49,265 nucleotides of DNA. Origin: Streptomyces sp. MH60. GTDB lineage: Bacteria > Actinomycetota > Actinomycetes > Streptomycetales > Streptomycetaceae. Positions 40,524 to 48,940 of the stretch are shown here, one piece after another. Where the stretch lies: the NCBI RefSeq assembly GCF_002939385.1, contig NZ_MULI01000054.1, positions 1 to 49,265 on the forward strand. The letters run 5' to 3'. A model generated the notes under the pieces. That model saw only the letters and a list, made by a program, of their open reading frames with translations. It was not told the origin of the DNA and did no database searches. The position numbers and the translations under genes are program-made. Within the stretch, counting starts at the first letter, position 1. Each line of letters opens with the position of its first letter.

Positions 40524-41406
40524 GCGGTCCCGTGTCCCGGGCCGCCTGCGCGAGGGCACGGACCGGTCCCGTCTCGCCGGCCGTCGGCCAGATCAGGGCC
40601 CAGCTCGCCGTCGGAGCGTCGTAGGGGCGGAGATAGCGGAGGCCGTGCCACTGGTAATAGCGTGCGGCATCGCCGTGGACGAGGCTGATCGCCTCGCCCG
40701 CCGCGACCACGGCGGCCAGTTCCTGGAACGAGGAGACCTTCGGGCCGCGCCGGACGGGCCGGCCGCCGGGGGTGTGGGTGGGGACGAGCGTCTGCTGCCA
40801 GTACTCGGGGATGGGTGTGGCCGAGTGCGGCAGGGGCCAGTCGGCCAGGTCCTCCATGCTGACGGCGTCGCGGCCGGCGAGGGGGTGGTCGGTGGCGACC
40901 ATGAGCAGCAAGGGTTCGGTCACGACGATCGGGCCGACGGTGAGATCCGGTTCGCGGACCGGCAGCCAGGCGGTCGCCACGTCCACCGAGCCGTTCCGGA
41001 GGGGGCCGAAGGGGTCTGTGAAGACGACCTCCTGGATGCGGAGGACGACCTCGGGGTGCCGGCTGCGGAACAGGTCGAGTACGCGTACCTGGTCGTGTGC
41101 CTGCGGACCGTGCAACCCGAGGGTCAGCGTGCTCGTCGTGCCACGGGCGGCGGCGGTGGCCGCGCGGGTGCCGTCGAGTATCTGCTGGTAGCCCGCGCCG
41201 AGGTCGCGCCGCAGTTGTGCGCCGATCGCGGTCAGCTCGACCTTGCGGCTGCTCCGGGCGAAGAGGCGCGCTCCGATCCTTCGCTCCTGCTTGGCGATCG
41301 ACTGGCTCACGCGCGCCTGCGACACGTGCAGCCGGTCCGCCGTCCGGCCGAAGTGCAGCTCCTCGGCCAGCGTCAAGAAGATCTCGATGTCCCGCAGTTC
41401 CACCAC
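40513..41406 (-). CDS. LysR-family transcriptional regulator
   Basis: A 297-residue activator-type protein. The wHTH is at residues 1-60 (MVELRDIEIFLTLAEELHFG, ADRLHVSQARVSQSIAKQER) and a periplasmic-binding-like effector domain follows (TLTLGLHGPQAHDQVRVLDL). This is the SDR-type LysR subgroup with AEELHFGRTA. Start ATG 41406. It faces the lipoprotein gene; the gap has a perfect dyad of the LysR type. Confidence 0.92.
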   Translation of the reverse strand: MVELRDIEIFLTLAEELHFGRTADRLHVSQARVSQSIAKQERRIGARLFARSSRKVELTAIGAQLRRDLGAGYQQILDGTRAATAAARGTTSTLTLGLHGPQAHDQVRVLDLFRSRHPEVVLRIQEVVFTDPFGPLRNGSVDVATAWLPVREPDLTVGPIVVTEPLLLMVATDHPLAGRDAVSMEDLADWPLPHSATPIPEYWQQTLVPTHTPGGRPVRRGPKVSSFQELAAVVAAGEAISLVHGDAARYYQWHGLRYLRPYDAPTASWALIWPTAGETGPVRALAQAARDTGPLTG

Positions 41407-41423
41407 TTGCCCCCGCCCTCAGC

Positions 41424-41441
41424 GATAACTCCTGGGTTATC
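41424..41441. promoter_or_regulatory. LysR-type box GATAAC-N6-GTTATC
   Basis: Perfect 6-bp arms (41424-41429, 41436-41441), containing an ATAAC/GTTAT T-N11-A-type element. It lies 18 bp upstream of the LysR start, the usual place for autoregulation and divergent control. Confidence 0.65.
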
Positions 41442-41520
41442 AGACCATGTGAAACGAGCGATTGTTCGCGCCCTTCCCGCCCTGCATCCTGGGCCGGATA
41501 CGGGGAGGCAGGGAGAAGAG

Positions 41521-42108
41521 ATGCGGATGCGGAGCGTGGTCACGGCCGGTGCGGCGGTCCTGGCGCTGACGGCGGTCAGCGGCTGCGGCGGTGACGAGGG
41601 CGGCGGCGAGGGCACGGCGGCCGGCGGCGGGGGCTACGGGCAGTCCGCGGGCAGCGGGGGGCGGCTCATGGACACCGAGACGGAAGGCCGTCCGAGCGCC
41701 GCCACCATGGCGGACATCGAGGCGTTCGTCAGCGCACGCACCACGTGCACCGATCTGCACATGAAGGACAAGGACTACGACGACGAGGATGACCCGGAGG
41801 CGGAGTCGACCGGCACGCTGTGGGGCATCAGGGAGCGTGCCGTGTGCTGGGACGCGAAGCGGAACGGGATCACGCTCATGTCCGTCGACGACATGAAGAG
41901 CTTCCAGACCCAGGCGCGGAAGCGGGGCCCCGCCGGGTACCTCGTCGGGGAGGACTTCGTCGTCACGGGTGGCCCCACGACGCGGGCCGACCTCAGGGGG
42001 TCGGGGCTCCTCGCCCTCGTCTGTGACCCGGAGACCCGGATCCCGAGCGGCTACACGAAGGAGAAGGGCCTCGTGGACGGCTGCACCCTGACCGATTTCA
42101 TCTCCTGA
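41521..42108 (+). CDS. Lipoprotein of unknown function
   Basis: A 195-residue exported lipoprotein: basic N-terminus, hydrophobic stretch and lipobox LTAVSGCGGD (Cys at residue 22), then a Gly-rich spacer. The mature part has an acidic patch (DKDYDDEDDPEAEST), Cys pairs and a VCWDAKRNGITLMSVDDMKS segment, but I do not recognise its family. It lies opposite the LysR gene and could be its target. ATG 41521; GGGAGAAG precedes it. Confidence 0.8.
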   Translation: MRMRSVVTAGAAVLALTAVSGCGGDEGGGEGTAAGGGGYGQSAGSGGRLMDTETEGRPSAATMADIEAFVSARTTCTDLHMKDKDYDDEDDPEAESTGTLWGIRERAVCWDAKRNGITLMSVDDMKSFQTQARKRGPAGYLVGEDFVVTGGPTTRADLRGSGLLALVCDPETRIPSGYTKEKGLVDGCTLTDFIS

Positions 42109-42220
42109 CGCCGGGCGTGTGCGGCTGGACAGCCGGCCGCTCCCCTCGCCCGGGAACCGCATGGGTCCAGGCCGCGTATGTCAGGATTGAGCCTCGGAAC
42201 AGTGCACCCAGGGGGGTTGG

Positions 42221-43246
42221 ATGTACGGCAGCAAGCCGGCCGGAATCACGTCCAGGAGGCGGGCTGCGTCGGCGGCGGCACTCGGAGCGGCGGCCCTGCT
42301 GCTCGCGGGCTGCTCCTCGTCCGGCGACGGGGACGACAAGGGCGCGGGCGCCGGGATCACGCAACAGCCCAAGGAGGCCGACCCGTTCTGGGTCAACCCC
42401 GACGGCACCGCGGCCCAGCAGGTCGCGTCCCTCGCCGAGGACGGCAAGAAGGACCAGGCCGAACAGATCCGCAAGATCGCCCAGCAGCCGACCGGCGAGT
42501 GGATCAGCCCGGAGAGCCCCGAGGAGCAGGCCCGCGGCTTCACCGAGGCCGCCGACGAGGCCGGCCGCACCGCGCTGCTCGTCCTCTACAACATCCCGCA
42601 CCGCGACTGCGGCCAGTACTCGGGCGGCGGCGCCGCCGACGGCAACGCCTACCGCTCCTTCGTCGACGGCGTGGCCAAGGGCATCGGCGACCGTGCCGCC
42701 ACCGTCGTCCTGGAACCGGACGCGGTGCTCCACCTCGTCGACGGCTGCACCCCGCAGGAGTTCCACGAGGAGCGCTACGACCTCCTCAAGGGCGCGGTCG
42801 CCAAGCTCGGCGCCCTGAAGAACACCAAGGTGTACCTGGACGCGGGCAACGCCGGCTGGGGCCACCCCGACCAGATCTTCGACCCCCTGAAGCGGGCCGG
42901 CATCGACCAGGCCGACGGCTTCTCGGTCAACGTGTCGAACTTCTACACCACCGAGGACTCCATCGCCTACGGCAAGCAGCTCTCCGCCAAGGTGGGCGGC
43001 AAGCACTTCGTCATCGACACCAGCCGCAACGGCAACGGCCCCTACGCCGAGGGCGCCCCCGACGAACGCTGGTGCAACCCCCCGGGCCGGGCCCTCGGCG
43101 AAACCCCGACGACGAAGACCGCCGACCCCCTGGTCGACGCCTACCTCTGGGTCAAGCGCCCGGGAGAGTCGGACGGCGAATGCAAGGGCGGCCCGAAGGC
43201 GGGGGAGTGGTACGCCGAGTACGCCTTGAAACTGGCGCAAGGGTAA
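42221..43246 (+). CDS. cslZ: GH6 endoglucanase-like lipoprotein CslZ
   Basis: A 341-residue exported glycoside hydrolase. Lipobox LLLAGCSSSG, then GH6 hallmarks: LVLYNIPHRDCGQYSGGG, VVLEPDAVLHL with a catalytic Asp, YLDAGNAGW, FVIDTSRNGNGPY, WCNPPGRALG and the terminal DAYLWVKRPGESDGECKG. It is convergent with the glxA-cslA pair, as in S. coelicolor (SCO2838 next to SCO2837/SCO2836). It trims the beta-glucan made by CslA at hyphal tips. The general csl role is known; this gene's activity here is inferred by similarity. Confidence 0.9.
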   Translation: MYGSKPAGITSRRRAASAAALGAAALLLAGCSSSGDGDDKGAGAGITQQPKEADPFWVNPDGTAAQQVASLAEDGKKDQAEQIRKIAQQPTGEWISPESPEEQARGFTEAADEAGRTALLVLYNIPHRDCGQYSGGGAADGNAYRSFVDGVAKGIGDRAATVVLEPDAVLHLVDGCTPQEFHEERYDLLKGAVAKLGALKNTKVYLDAGNAGWGHPDQIFDPLKRAGIDQADGFSVNVSNFYTTEDSIAYGKQLSAKVGGKHFVIDTSRNGNGPYAEGAPDERWCNPPGRALGETPTTKTADPLVDAYLWVKRPGESDGECKGGPKAGEWYAEYALKLAQG

Positions 43247-43253
43247 ACGCGCT

Positions 43254-43313
43254 CAGGGGCGCGGGGCTGTGACATGTGCGACTACCGCCGCGTGCGCGCG
43301 ATCAACCACGACG
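43254..43313. repeat. Interspersed Streptomyces intergenic repeat, copy B
   Basis: Begins AGGGGCGCGGGGCTGTGACA and contains CCGCCGCGTGCGCGCGATCA. It is related to the reverse complement of 27703-27763. Located after cslZ in the convergent gap with glxA. Confidence 0.65.
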
Positions 43314-43346
43314 CTCCCGCACCCCTGGTCACCACCTGCGGGAGCG
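43312..43346. terminator. Hairpin between convergent cslZ and glxA
   Basis: CGCTCCCGCA (43312-43321) pairs perfectly with TGCGGGAGCG (43337-43346) over a 15-nt loop. Sited between two convergent stop codons, it could terminate both transcripts. Confidence 0.6.
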
Positions 43347-43375
43347 CTACGGCAACCCGCGGGAGCGCTACGGCA
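43338..43375. repeat. Duplicated glxA 3' end
   Basis: GCGGGAGCGCTACGGCA occurs at 43338-43354 and again at 43359-43375, a 21-bp period. The second copy contains the glxA stop codon (43368-43370), so the extreme end of the gene seems to have been duplicated downstream. Confidence 0.85.
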
Positions 43376-45305
43376 CCCGCACCCACTCCGCCTTGCTCGG
43401 CGTCCCCTCCCCGTCCGTCACGAACATCATGTACCACCCCGACTGCACCAGGTTCTTACCCGTGGGCACCGTCACCGTCAGCTTGTCCCCGTCCGCCTTG
43501 AAGTCCAACGCGATCGACCGCTGATCCACATCCGTGACATGCGTGGACGCACTCGGCCGGATCAACCGCACCTTCTTGACCGTCGACGCCGCACGCGAGG
43601 TGAACGTCCCCGACTCACCGCGCGCGATGGTCTGCGGGCCACCGGACAGGTCCGGCCGCGAGTCCCGGTACAGGTACGGCGGCGTGTAGATCTCCACGCG
43701 CTGCTCGAACTTGCCCGGCTTGGTGTTGGCCTTGTCGGCGTAGAGCGAGTCCGAGCCGAAGAACATCAGGCGCCCGTCGGGCAGCAGGATCGACCCGGAG
43801 TGGTAGTTGCGGCCCACCAGCGGATCGGCGACCCGTTCGAACGAGTTCGTGTCCGGGTGGTACAGCCGCGCCTGGAGGATGTTGGAGTCGCCGCGGCCCC
43901 GGTAGTCCGCCGAGCCGCCGGAGACCAGCACGCTGTCGTCGGGCAGGATCGAGGCCTGCGGATAGCGCGTGCCCTTCTCCAGTGACGGCCCGTCCACGAA
44001 CTTCGGGTCGTCCGCCTTGAGGTCGGCGATCCGGGTCTTCTCGCTGGAGAGCTTGGACTCGCCGACCCCGCCGCCGCCGATCACCATGTACTTCTCGTCC
44101 TGCGCCGGCGGCAGCAGCACCGTGTTCGCCGTCTCCAGCATGTTCGCGTCGCTCATGCCGGGGACCTTGGTGAACTTGTTGGTCTCCACGTCCCAGACGC
44201 CCGGGGTGCGGCCCACGTCGTCGGGGCCGTAGCCGGCGTTCGCGCCCGAGTAGAAGACCTTGCCGTTCTGCATCAGGAACAGCGCCGGGTAGGTCGGGAA
44301 CTGGCGGACCTTGTCGGTGTAGGTCCACTTCTTGGTCTCCGGGTCGTAGACCTCGTTCTTGCCCGGGACCAGCTGGCCTATGTCGTCGAGGCCGGAGACG
44401 CTGAGGACCTTGCCGTCGCCCAGGGTGGTGAGCGTCGGGTACCAGCGGGCCTCGTGCATCGGGTCGACCTTGATGTACTTCTCGGCGACCGGGTCGAACT
44501 CGAAGGCGTCCCGGATGCCCTGGAAGTCCTTCTTGTCGAGGGCGAGCTTCTGCGCGATGCCGTACGTGTTGCGGGCGTCGGCACCCGACAGGCCCTGGAT
44601 GCGGTAGTTGTCCTCCGTGCCCGTCTCGTACTTGCTGCCGCTCTGCTGCGCCTCGACGTAGATCCGGCCGAGGCCCGGGTCGTTGCGCACGAACGCGCCG
44701 GTCGCCGGGTCGAAGACCTTCTTCGCGCGCGGCACCAGCACGGGGTCCTTGGAGACGAAGGTCTTGCCGTTCTCCCTGCCGGTGAACCGGGTGCCCGCCG
44801 GGAGGGTGATCGGCTTGTCCGGGTTCTCGTTGTGGACGACCATCAGGCCGCCGGCCTTGGTGACGTCGCCCTTGAGCTTCTCGTACCGCCTGGTGCCGCC
44901 CGCGATCAGCAGGTTGCCGTTGGCGAGCTGCGTGTGCCCGGTGCAGAACAGGTCGGTGGGCGTCGGCACCTTCTTGATGGTGCCCTTGACGGGGTCCCAG
45001 ATCCGGGTGTCGTACTGCTTGTCGTCGGAGTTGTCCTGGTTGTTGCCGGACCCGGCGACCATCAGCACCTTGCCGGTGCGCAGCAGTGCCGCGTGGATGG
45101 TGTTCTGCCGGTACTTCTCGGGAAACTCGATGATCTCCCACTTGCCGTTGGCGGCCTTGTACTCCGGCTTGTTGATCTTGTACTGGTGGTATTTCTCGGT
45201 CCCGAAGCGGTAGAGCCACGGCCCGTTCATCCCGGCCAGCGCTACCACCACCGCCGTACCTATCGCGAAGCGACGGGCGCGGCGGCGGCCGGCACGGTCT
45301 TTCAT
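43368..45305 (-). CDS. glxA: Copper radical oxidase GlxA
   Basis: A 645-residue membrane-anchored galactose-oxidase-like enzyme. One N-terminal helix (FAIGTAVVVALAGMNGPWLY), then a kelch beta propeller and a C-terminal Ig-like domain. Copper-site elements visible: Cys in LFCTGHTQLANGNLLIAGG (radical Tyr-Cys crosslink partner), RWYPTLTTLGDGKVLSVSG, RNYHSGSILLPDGRLMFFG and the last His in STHVTDVDQRSI. It oxidises glycans at hyphal tips and is needed for the CslA-made polymer in S. coelicolor and S. lividans. ATG overlaps the cslA stop (ATGA), so it is translated directly after cslA. Confidence 0.95.
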   Translation of the reverse strand: MKDRAGRRRARRFAIGTAVVVALAGMNGPWLYRFGTEKYHQYKINKPEYKAANGKWEIIEFPEKYRQNTIHAALLRTGKVLMVAGSGNNQDNSDDKQYDTRIWDPVKGTIKKVPTPTDLFCTGHTQLANGNLLIAGGTRRYEKLKGDVTKAGGLMVVHNENPDKPITLPAGTRFTGRENGKTFVSKDPVLVPRAKKVFDPATGAFVRNDPGLGRIYVEAQQSGSKYETGTEDNYRIQGLSGADARNTYGIAQKLALDKKDFQGIRDAFEFDPVAEKYIKVDPMHEARWYPTLTTLGDGKVLSVSGLDDIGQLVPGKNEVYDPETKKWTYTDKVRQFPTYPALFLMQNGKVFYSGANAGYGPDDVGRTPGVWDVETNKFTKVPGMSDANMLETANTVLLPPAQDEKYMVIGGGGVGESKLSSEKTRIADLKADDPKFVDGPSLEKGTRYPQASILPDDSVLVSGGSADYRGRGDSNILQARLYHPDTNSFERVADPLVGRNYHSGSILLPDGRLMFFGSDSLYADKANTKPGKFEQRVEIYTPPYLYRDSRPDLSGGPQTIARGESGTFTSRAASTVKKVRLIRPSASTHVTDVDQRSIALDFKADGDKLTVTVPTGKNLVQSGWYMMFVTDGEGTPSKAEWVRVP

Positions 45306-47269
45306 TCCTTACGTCCCCCAAGTCCACCAAGGGCGATCTGCATGGTCTGGTCGTCGCCCCCGTCGGCGGAGGCGGCCCAGTTGGGCCTCTGCTGCGGTGC
45401 GTGTGCCGCGTGTCGTCCGTGCGGCTGCTGCGGCGGGATCCGCGGTGCGGGCTCCGCCGCCGCGACCGGCGGTCGCTTCTTCGCCTTCCTCAGCTCGTGG
45501 CGCCAGGCGAACATCGGCGACGCGGTGATCAGCAGCGCGAAGGTCGCCCAGATGATCATCGCGGGGTGCGAGTGGCCGAGGGCGACGCCGGCGGCGATCG
45601 AGCCGGCGAAGATCACGATGAAGTACCAGTGGTACCGGAAGGTGCCGAACAGGGTGTCCGGGCTGGCCGAGTCGCCCTTCGGGGTCACCACGAACTTGCT
45701 CTTGCGGCGCAGCACGGAGTCGATGAGCGCCTTCGCGTACAGCGGCGCCGACAGCGCGGACATGATCATACCGGCCACACCGCCGGAGCCCTCCGGCTCG
45801 TGCGGCGAGACGTTGTGGCGGCGGTTCCAGACGTAGAGGCCGATCTGGAGCGCGGAGGCGTTGCCGTAGAGCATCAGCCAGACCGCCGGGTCGATGTTGA
45901 CGCCGGACGCGCCCAGGCCCAGGAACAGGCAGCAGCTCAGCGCCGCCAGGATCCAGTTCAAGGCCGACATCGGATAGAAGATGATCATCATCGTGTAGTT
46001 GAAGAGCTTGCTCGGCGGCAGCGAGTACCAGCCCTTCCAGTACTGCTTGAGGATCGTCTCGTACGTCCCCCGCGACCAGCGCATCTGCTGGGTGAAGAAG
46101 TCCGTCCAGGCGTTCGGGCCCTCGCCGACCGCGAGCACGTCCGGGGTGTAGACCGAGCGCCACTTGCGGCCGGTGGCCGGGTTCCTGTGGCGGTGCATCT
46201 CGAAGCCGGTCGCCATGTCCTCGGTGATCGAGTCGTACAGGCCGCCGATCTGCTTGAGCGCCCTGATGCGCACCGCGTTGGAGGTGCCCACGAACATCGG
46301 CCCGCCGTAGCGGTTGCCGGCGCGCTGGATCAGCGCGTGGAAGAGGAACTGCTGCGACTCGGCGGCCTTGGTGATCGGGTTGTCGTAGTTGCCGTAGACC
46401 TGCGGGCCGATGACGAAGCCGACGTCCGGGTCGCGGAAGAAGCCGAGCATTCGCTCCAGGTAGTTGGGCAGCGGCACGTGGTCGGTGTCGACGGAGGCGA
46501 AGAAGTCGTAGTCGTCGCCGTGCGCCTCCAGCCAGGCGTTGTAGTTGCCGTGCTTGGTCTTGGCGCGGTGCGGGCCCTTCTTCCGGTTCCACTTGGCGAC
46601 GCCCTTGCGGGAGAAGTGGTGCACGCCCAGGCGCGCGCACACCTCCTTCACCTCCGGGTCGTCGCCCTCGTCGAGGAGCCAGACGTGCATCAGACCGCGG
46701 TGGCGGATCTTCACGGCCGCCTCCAGGGTCTTCGTCACCATCTCCAGCGGCTCCTTGCCGGGCACGAAGGAGGTGAGGAAGGCGACCCTGGTGCCGGTCT
46801 CGGGCACCACCGGGACCGGGTCGCGGGCGACCAGGGTGGCGTGCGCGTTCGACAGCACGTTCAGGCAGCGGAACAGCTCGATCAGCCCGATCGCGACGAG
46901 CATCACGATGTCGAGCGCGGGCAGCCAGTCGAAGGCCACGTAGTCGCGCTCCGTCCAGTGCTCCGGCTGGAGCAGCCAGACCAGCAGCACCACCGACAGC
47001 AGCGGCGCGGCGGCCAGCATCAGGGCGACCCGGATGCGGTGCGGCTCCTGCGAGATCAGCGAGCGGTACTGCACCCGGTACGGCTTGTCCGGGTCGGGCT
47101 GGGTGAGGGGGCCCGCGAGGCGGCTGTAGTGCTCGTAGTCGTACTTCGGCAGCGTCTTCTTTATCCGGCGGAACGAACCGGTGTTCCAGTTCCGGTGCCC
47201 GGGCACCCTGAGCTGGGTGGTCTGGGACGGGTCGTGGTCTGGCCCGGCGCCGGACGGCGTCGACGTCAT
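45302..47269 (-). CDS. cslA: Cellulose-synthase-like glycosyltransferase CslA
   Basis: A 655-residue membrane GT2 enzyme. N-terminal cytoplasmic part, then two helices (RVALMLAAAPLLSVVLLVWL, LPALDIVMLVAIGLIELF). Catalytic motifs: FASVDTDHVPLPNYLERM (DxD), SITEDMATGFEMH (TED) and QQMRWSRGTYETI (QxxRW). Several membrane helices follow, then a Pro/Gln-rich tail. It makes the beta-1,4-linked glucan at hyphal tips in Streptomyces. It is upstream in the cslA-glxA operon. ATG 47269. Confidence 0.95.
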   Translation of the reverse strand: MTSTPSGAGPDHDPSQTTQLRVPGHRNWNTGSFRRIKKTLPKYDYEHYSRLAGPLTQPDPDKPYRVQYRSLISQEPHRIRVALMLAAAPLLSVVLLVWLLQPEHWTERDYVAFDWLPALDIVMLVAIGLIELFRCLNVLSNAHATLVARDPVPVVPETGTRVAFLTSFVPGKEPLEMVTKTLEAAVKIRHRGLMHVWLLDEGDDPEVKEVCARLGVHHFSRKGVAKWNRKKGPHRAKTKHGNYNAWLEAHGDDYDFFASVDTDHVPLPNYLERMLGFFRDPDVGFVIGPQVYGNYDNPITKAAESQQFLFHALIQRAGNRYGGPMFVGTSNAVRIRALKQIGGLYDSITEDMATGFEMHRHRNPATGRKWRSVYTPDVLAVGEGPNAWTDFFTQQMRWSRGTYETILKQYWKGWYSLPPSKLFNYTMMIIFYPMSALNWILAALSCCLFLGLGASGVNIDPAVWLMLYGNASALQIGLYVWNRRHNVSPHEPEGSGGVAGMIMSALSAPLYAKALIDSVLRRKSKFVVTPKGDSASPDTLFGTFRYHWYFIVIFAGSIAAGVALGHSHPAMIIWATFALLITASPMFAWRHELRKAKKRPPVAAAEPAPRIPPQQPHGRHAAHAPQQRPNWAASADGGDDQTMQIALGGLGGRKE

Positions 47270-47353
47270 GAGTCATTCCCCCCACACGCGGGTCATGCGT
47301 GTTTCGTCGCTTTTTTCGCCTGCTCCGGTCCCCCTCGACCGTCACGGACGTGT

Positions 47354-47396
47354 CAGTGGTGGGTCACTGTCACCACGGCATGCACACCTTATATAG
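47354..47396 (-). promoter_or_regulatory. cslA upstream region with dyad and AT-rich spot
   Basis: The gap 47270-47520 holds no gene. CAGTG (47354-47358) pairs with CACTG (47365-47369), overlapping GTGGTG/CACCAC. Next to it is TTATATAGAC (47389-47398), an unusually AT-rich sequence for this chromosome and a possible -10 region for leftward transcription. Confidence 0.4.
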
Positions 47397-47520
47397 ACAT
47401 GGAATGGCGACCCCCGGTTGCAGGGGGCCCTCGGCGTCCCCTCGGCGCCCGGCCCCGCAACCGGACCAGGGTTCTACGGCGTTCGCCATGATCGCAAGAC
47501 GTCCCGGCGCCGGACACGCC

Positions 47521-47551
47521 GAAGGCCCCCCGTGTGATACGGAGGGCCTTC
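47521..47551 (-). terminator. Terminator of the tRNA-Lys gene
   Basis: Twelve-bp stem (GAAGGCCCcCCG/CGGaGGGCCTTC, one mismatch) with a 7-nt loop, 10 bp downstream of the tRNA 3' end on the minus strand. No T-tract. Confidence 0.75.
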
Positions 47552-47560
47552 GACCGTCGG

Positions 47561-47634
47561 TGCGCCGCCAGGGACTCGAACCCCGGACCCGCTGATTAAG
47601 AGTCAGCTGCTCTAACCAACTGAGCTAGCGGCGC
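47561..47634 (-). tRNA. tRNA-Lys (anticodon CTT)
   Basis: A 74-nt gene. Read on the minus strand, the acceptor stem GCGCCGC pairs with GCGGCGC, the anticodon stem GCTGA/TCAGC encloses CTCTTAA (anticodon CTT), and GGTTCGAGTCC forms the T loop. The discriminator is A, and CCA is not encoded. Only this one tRNA was seen, and no integrase is beside it. Confidence 0.96.
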
Positions 47635-47831
47635 CTGCTGACCTGCACAACTCTACCGGATGCCGACCGGTGCTCCGGACCACCGTCCGCGGCCCCGCCC
47701 ACCGCTCGCGGCGGCCGGGTACATCATTCGGACCGTCAACATGCGAGTGGTGTGGACAGTTGAGAAACTGACCGACATGTACCGAAGTGCACCGCCGCGG
47801 ACATCCGTACCGGGAGTGTGAGGGGAATCGC

Positions 47832-48884
47832 ATGGAGACTCCCGTATTCGAGGAGATCGAGCCCGCGAGCGACTGCGACTGCGCCGGCTGCCGTCACCGG
47901 CGGCGCGTTCTGCCGCACGCCCCGGCAGGCCGGGCGCTCGCCCATCCGGCGGCGTACCGCGCGCTGGTCGTGGCCGCCGCCGCCGCTTCCGCCACCGCCG
48001 TGTCCGCCCTCGGCGCGGGGTCGGCGGCGGCGCTCCCCGCGGCCGCCCATGCCCCCCATCGGCCGGGCGTTCCCGCAGGTGACGAGCCCGGTACCCCGCA
48101 GGGACCCCGGGCTCCGCTGCACGGCGCGACGGGCCGGCCCGCGGCGCCCCCGGCCGGTGCGGAACTGGCCGGCATCACCCGTACCGAGATCATCGACCGG
48201 GCCAGAACCTGGGTGGACGCGAAGGTCCCGTACAGCATGACCGCCTACTGGTCCGACGGTTACCGGCAGGACTGCTCGGGCTTCGTGTCGATGGCCTGGA
48301 AGCTGCCCGCCAACGAATGGACCGGAAGCCTCGCCACCGTCGCCGACCGCATCACCAAGGAGGAGCTCCAGCCCGGCGACATCCTGCTCTTCCACAACGC
48401 GTCCGATCCCCAGGAGGGCTCCCACGTGGTGATCTTCGGCGGCTGGACGGACGGCACGCACACCGCCTACACGGCCTACGAACAGACCCCGCCGCACACC
48501 CGCAAGCTCGACACGCCCTACGCCTACTGGAGCAACTCCGCCAAGTACCTGCCGTACCGCTACAAGGGGGTCACGGCGGGCAAGGCGGGCACGGCGGGCG
48601 CCGAGGAGGCGCCGCCCGGGGCCGCGGGCCCCGCCTCCCACGGGGTGGCCGGATACCCCGGCCGGGCGATGTTCGGGCCGGGCGCGGACAACCCGTACGT
48701 CACCCGGCTCGGCAGGCAGCTGGTGAAGAAGGGGTTCGGCACGCACTACACGAAGGGGCCGGGTCCGCGCTGGGGCGAGGCGGACCGGCGGGGTGTCCGG
48801 GACTTCCAGCGCGCCCAGGGCTGGCGCGGCGGAGCGGCGGACGGCCTCCCGGGCCCGGAGACCTGGCGGCGGCTCTTCTCCTGA
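47832..48884 (+). CDS. Secreted NlpC/P60-like peptidoglycan hydrolase with C-terminal peptidoglycan-binding-like region
   Basis: A 350-residue exported protein. Residues 1-40 are an unusual Cys-rich, basic leader (DCDCAGCRHRRR) before a hydrophobic Ala stretch (LVVAAAAASATAVSALGAGS). After a Pro-rich linker, ITRTEIIDRARTWVDAKVPY and RQDCSGFVSMAWKL hold the catalytic Cys; EGSHVVIFGGW holds the His. The C-terminal part (PYVTRLGRQLVKKGFGTHYT, GVRDFQRAQGWRG) matches a peptidoglycan-binding domain. ATG 47832 follows GTGAGGGGAATCGC. The gene lies next to the csl locus, consistent with cell-wall work at the tip. Confidence 0.85.
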   Translation: METPVFEEIEPASDCDCAGCRHRRRVLPHAPAGRALAHPAAYRALVVAAAAASATAVSALGAGSAAALPAAAHAPHRPGVPAGDEPGTPQGPRAPLHGATGRPAAPPAGAELAGITRTEIIDRARTWVDAKVPYSMTAYWSDGYRQDCSGFVSMAWKLPANEWTGSLATVADRITKEELQPGDILLFHNASDPQEGSHVVIFGGWTDGTHTAYTAYEQTPPHTRKLDTPYAYWSNSAKYLPYRYKGVTAGKAGTAGAEEAPPGAAGPASHGVAGYPGRAMFGPGADNPYVTRLGRQLVKKGFGTHYTKGPGPRWGEADRRGVRDFQRAQGWRGGAADGLPGPETWRRLFS

Positions 48885-48940
48885 CCGCACCGGGGTGATC
48901 ACCCGTTCATGACGCGTCTGGCGCGGAGGCTGGAGCACGC

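Noticed and set aside
45309..47345. Long alternative frame over cslA
   Set aside because: It overlaps the well-defined GT2 frame and reads as compositionally biased nonsense.
47561..47634. tRNA-Lys as an attachment site of an integrated element
   Set aside because: No integrase and no second copy of the tRNA 3' end were seen nearby.
47640..47831. Cyclic-di-AMP riboswitch before the hydrolase gene
   Set aside because: Such riboswitches often precede cell-wall hydrolase genes in actinobacteria, but the gap is only about 190 bp and the conserved core elements were not recognisable.
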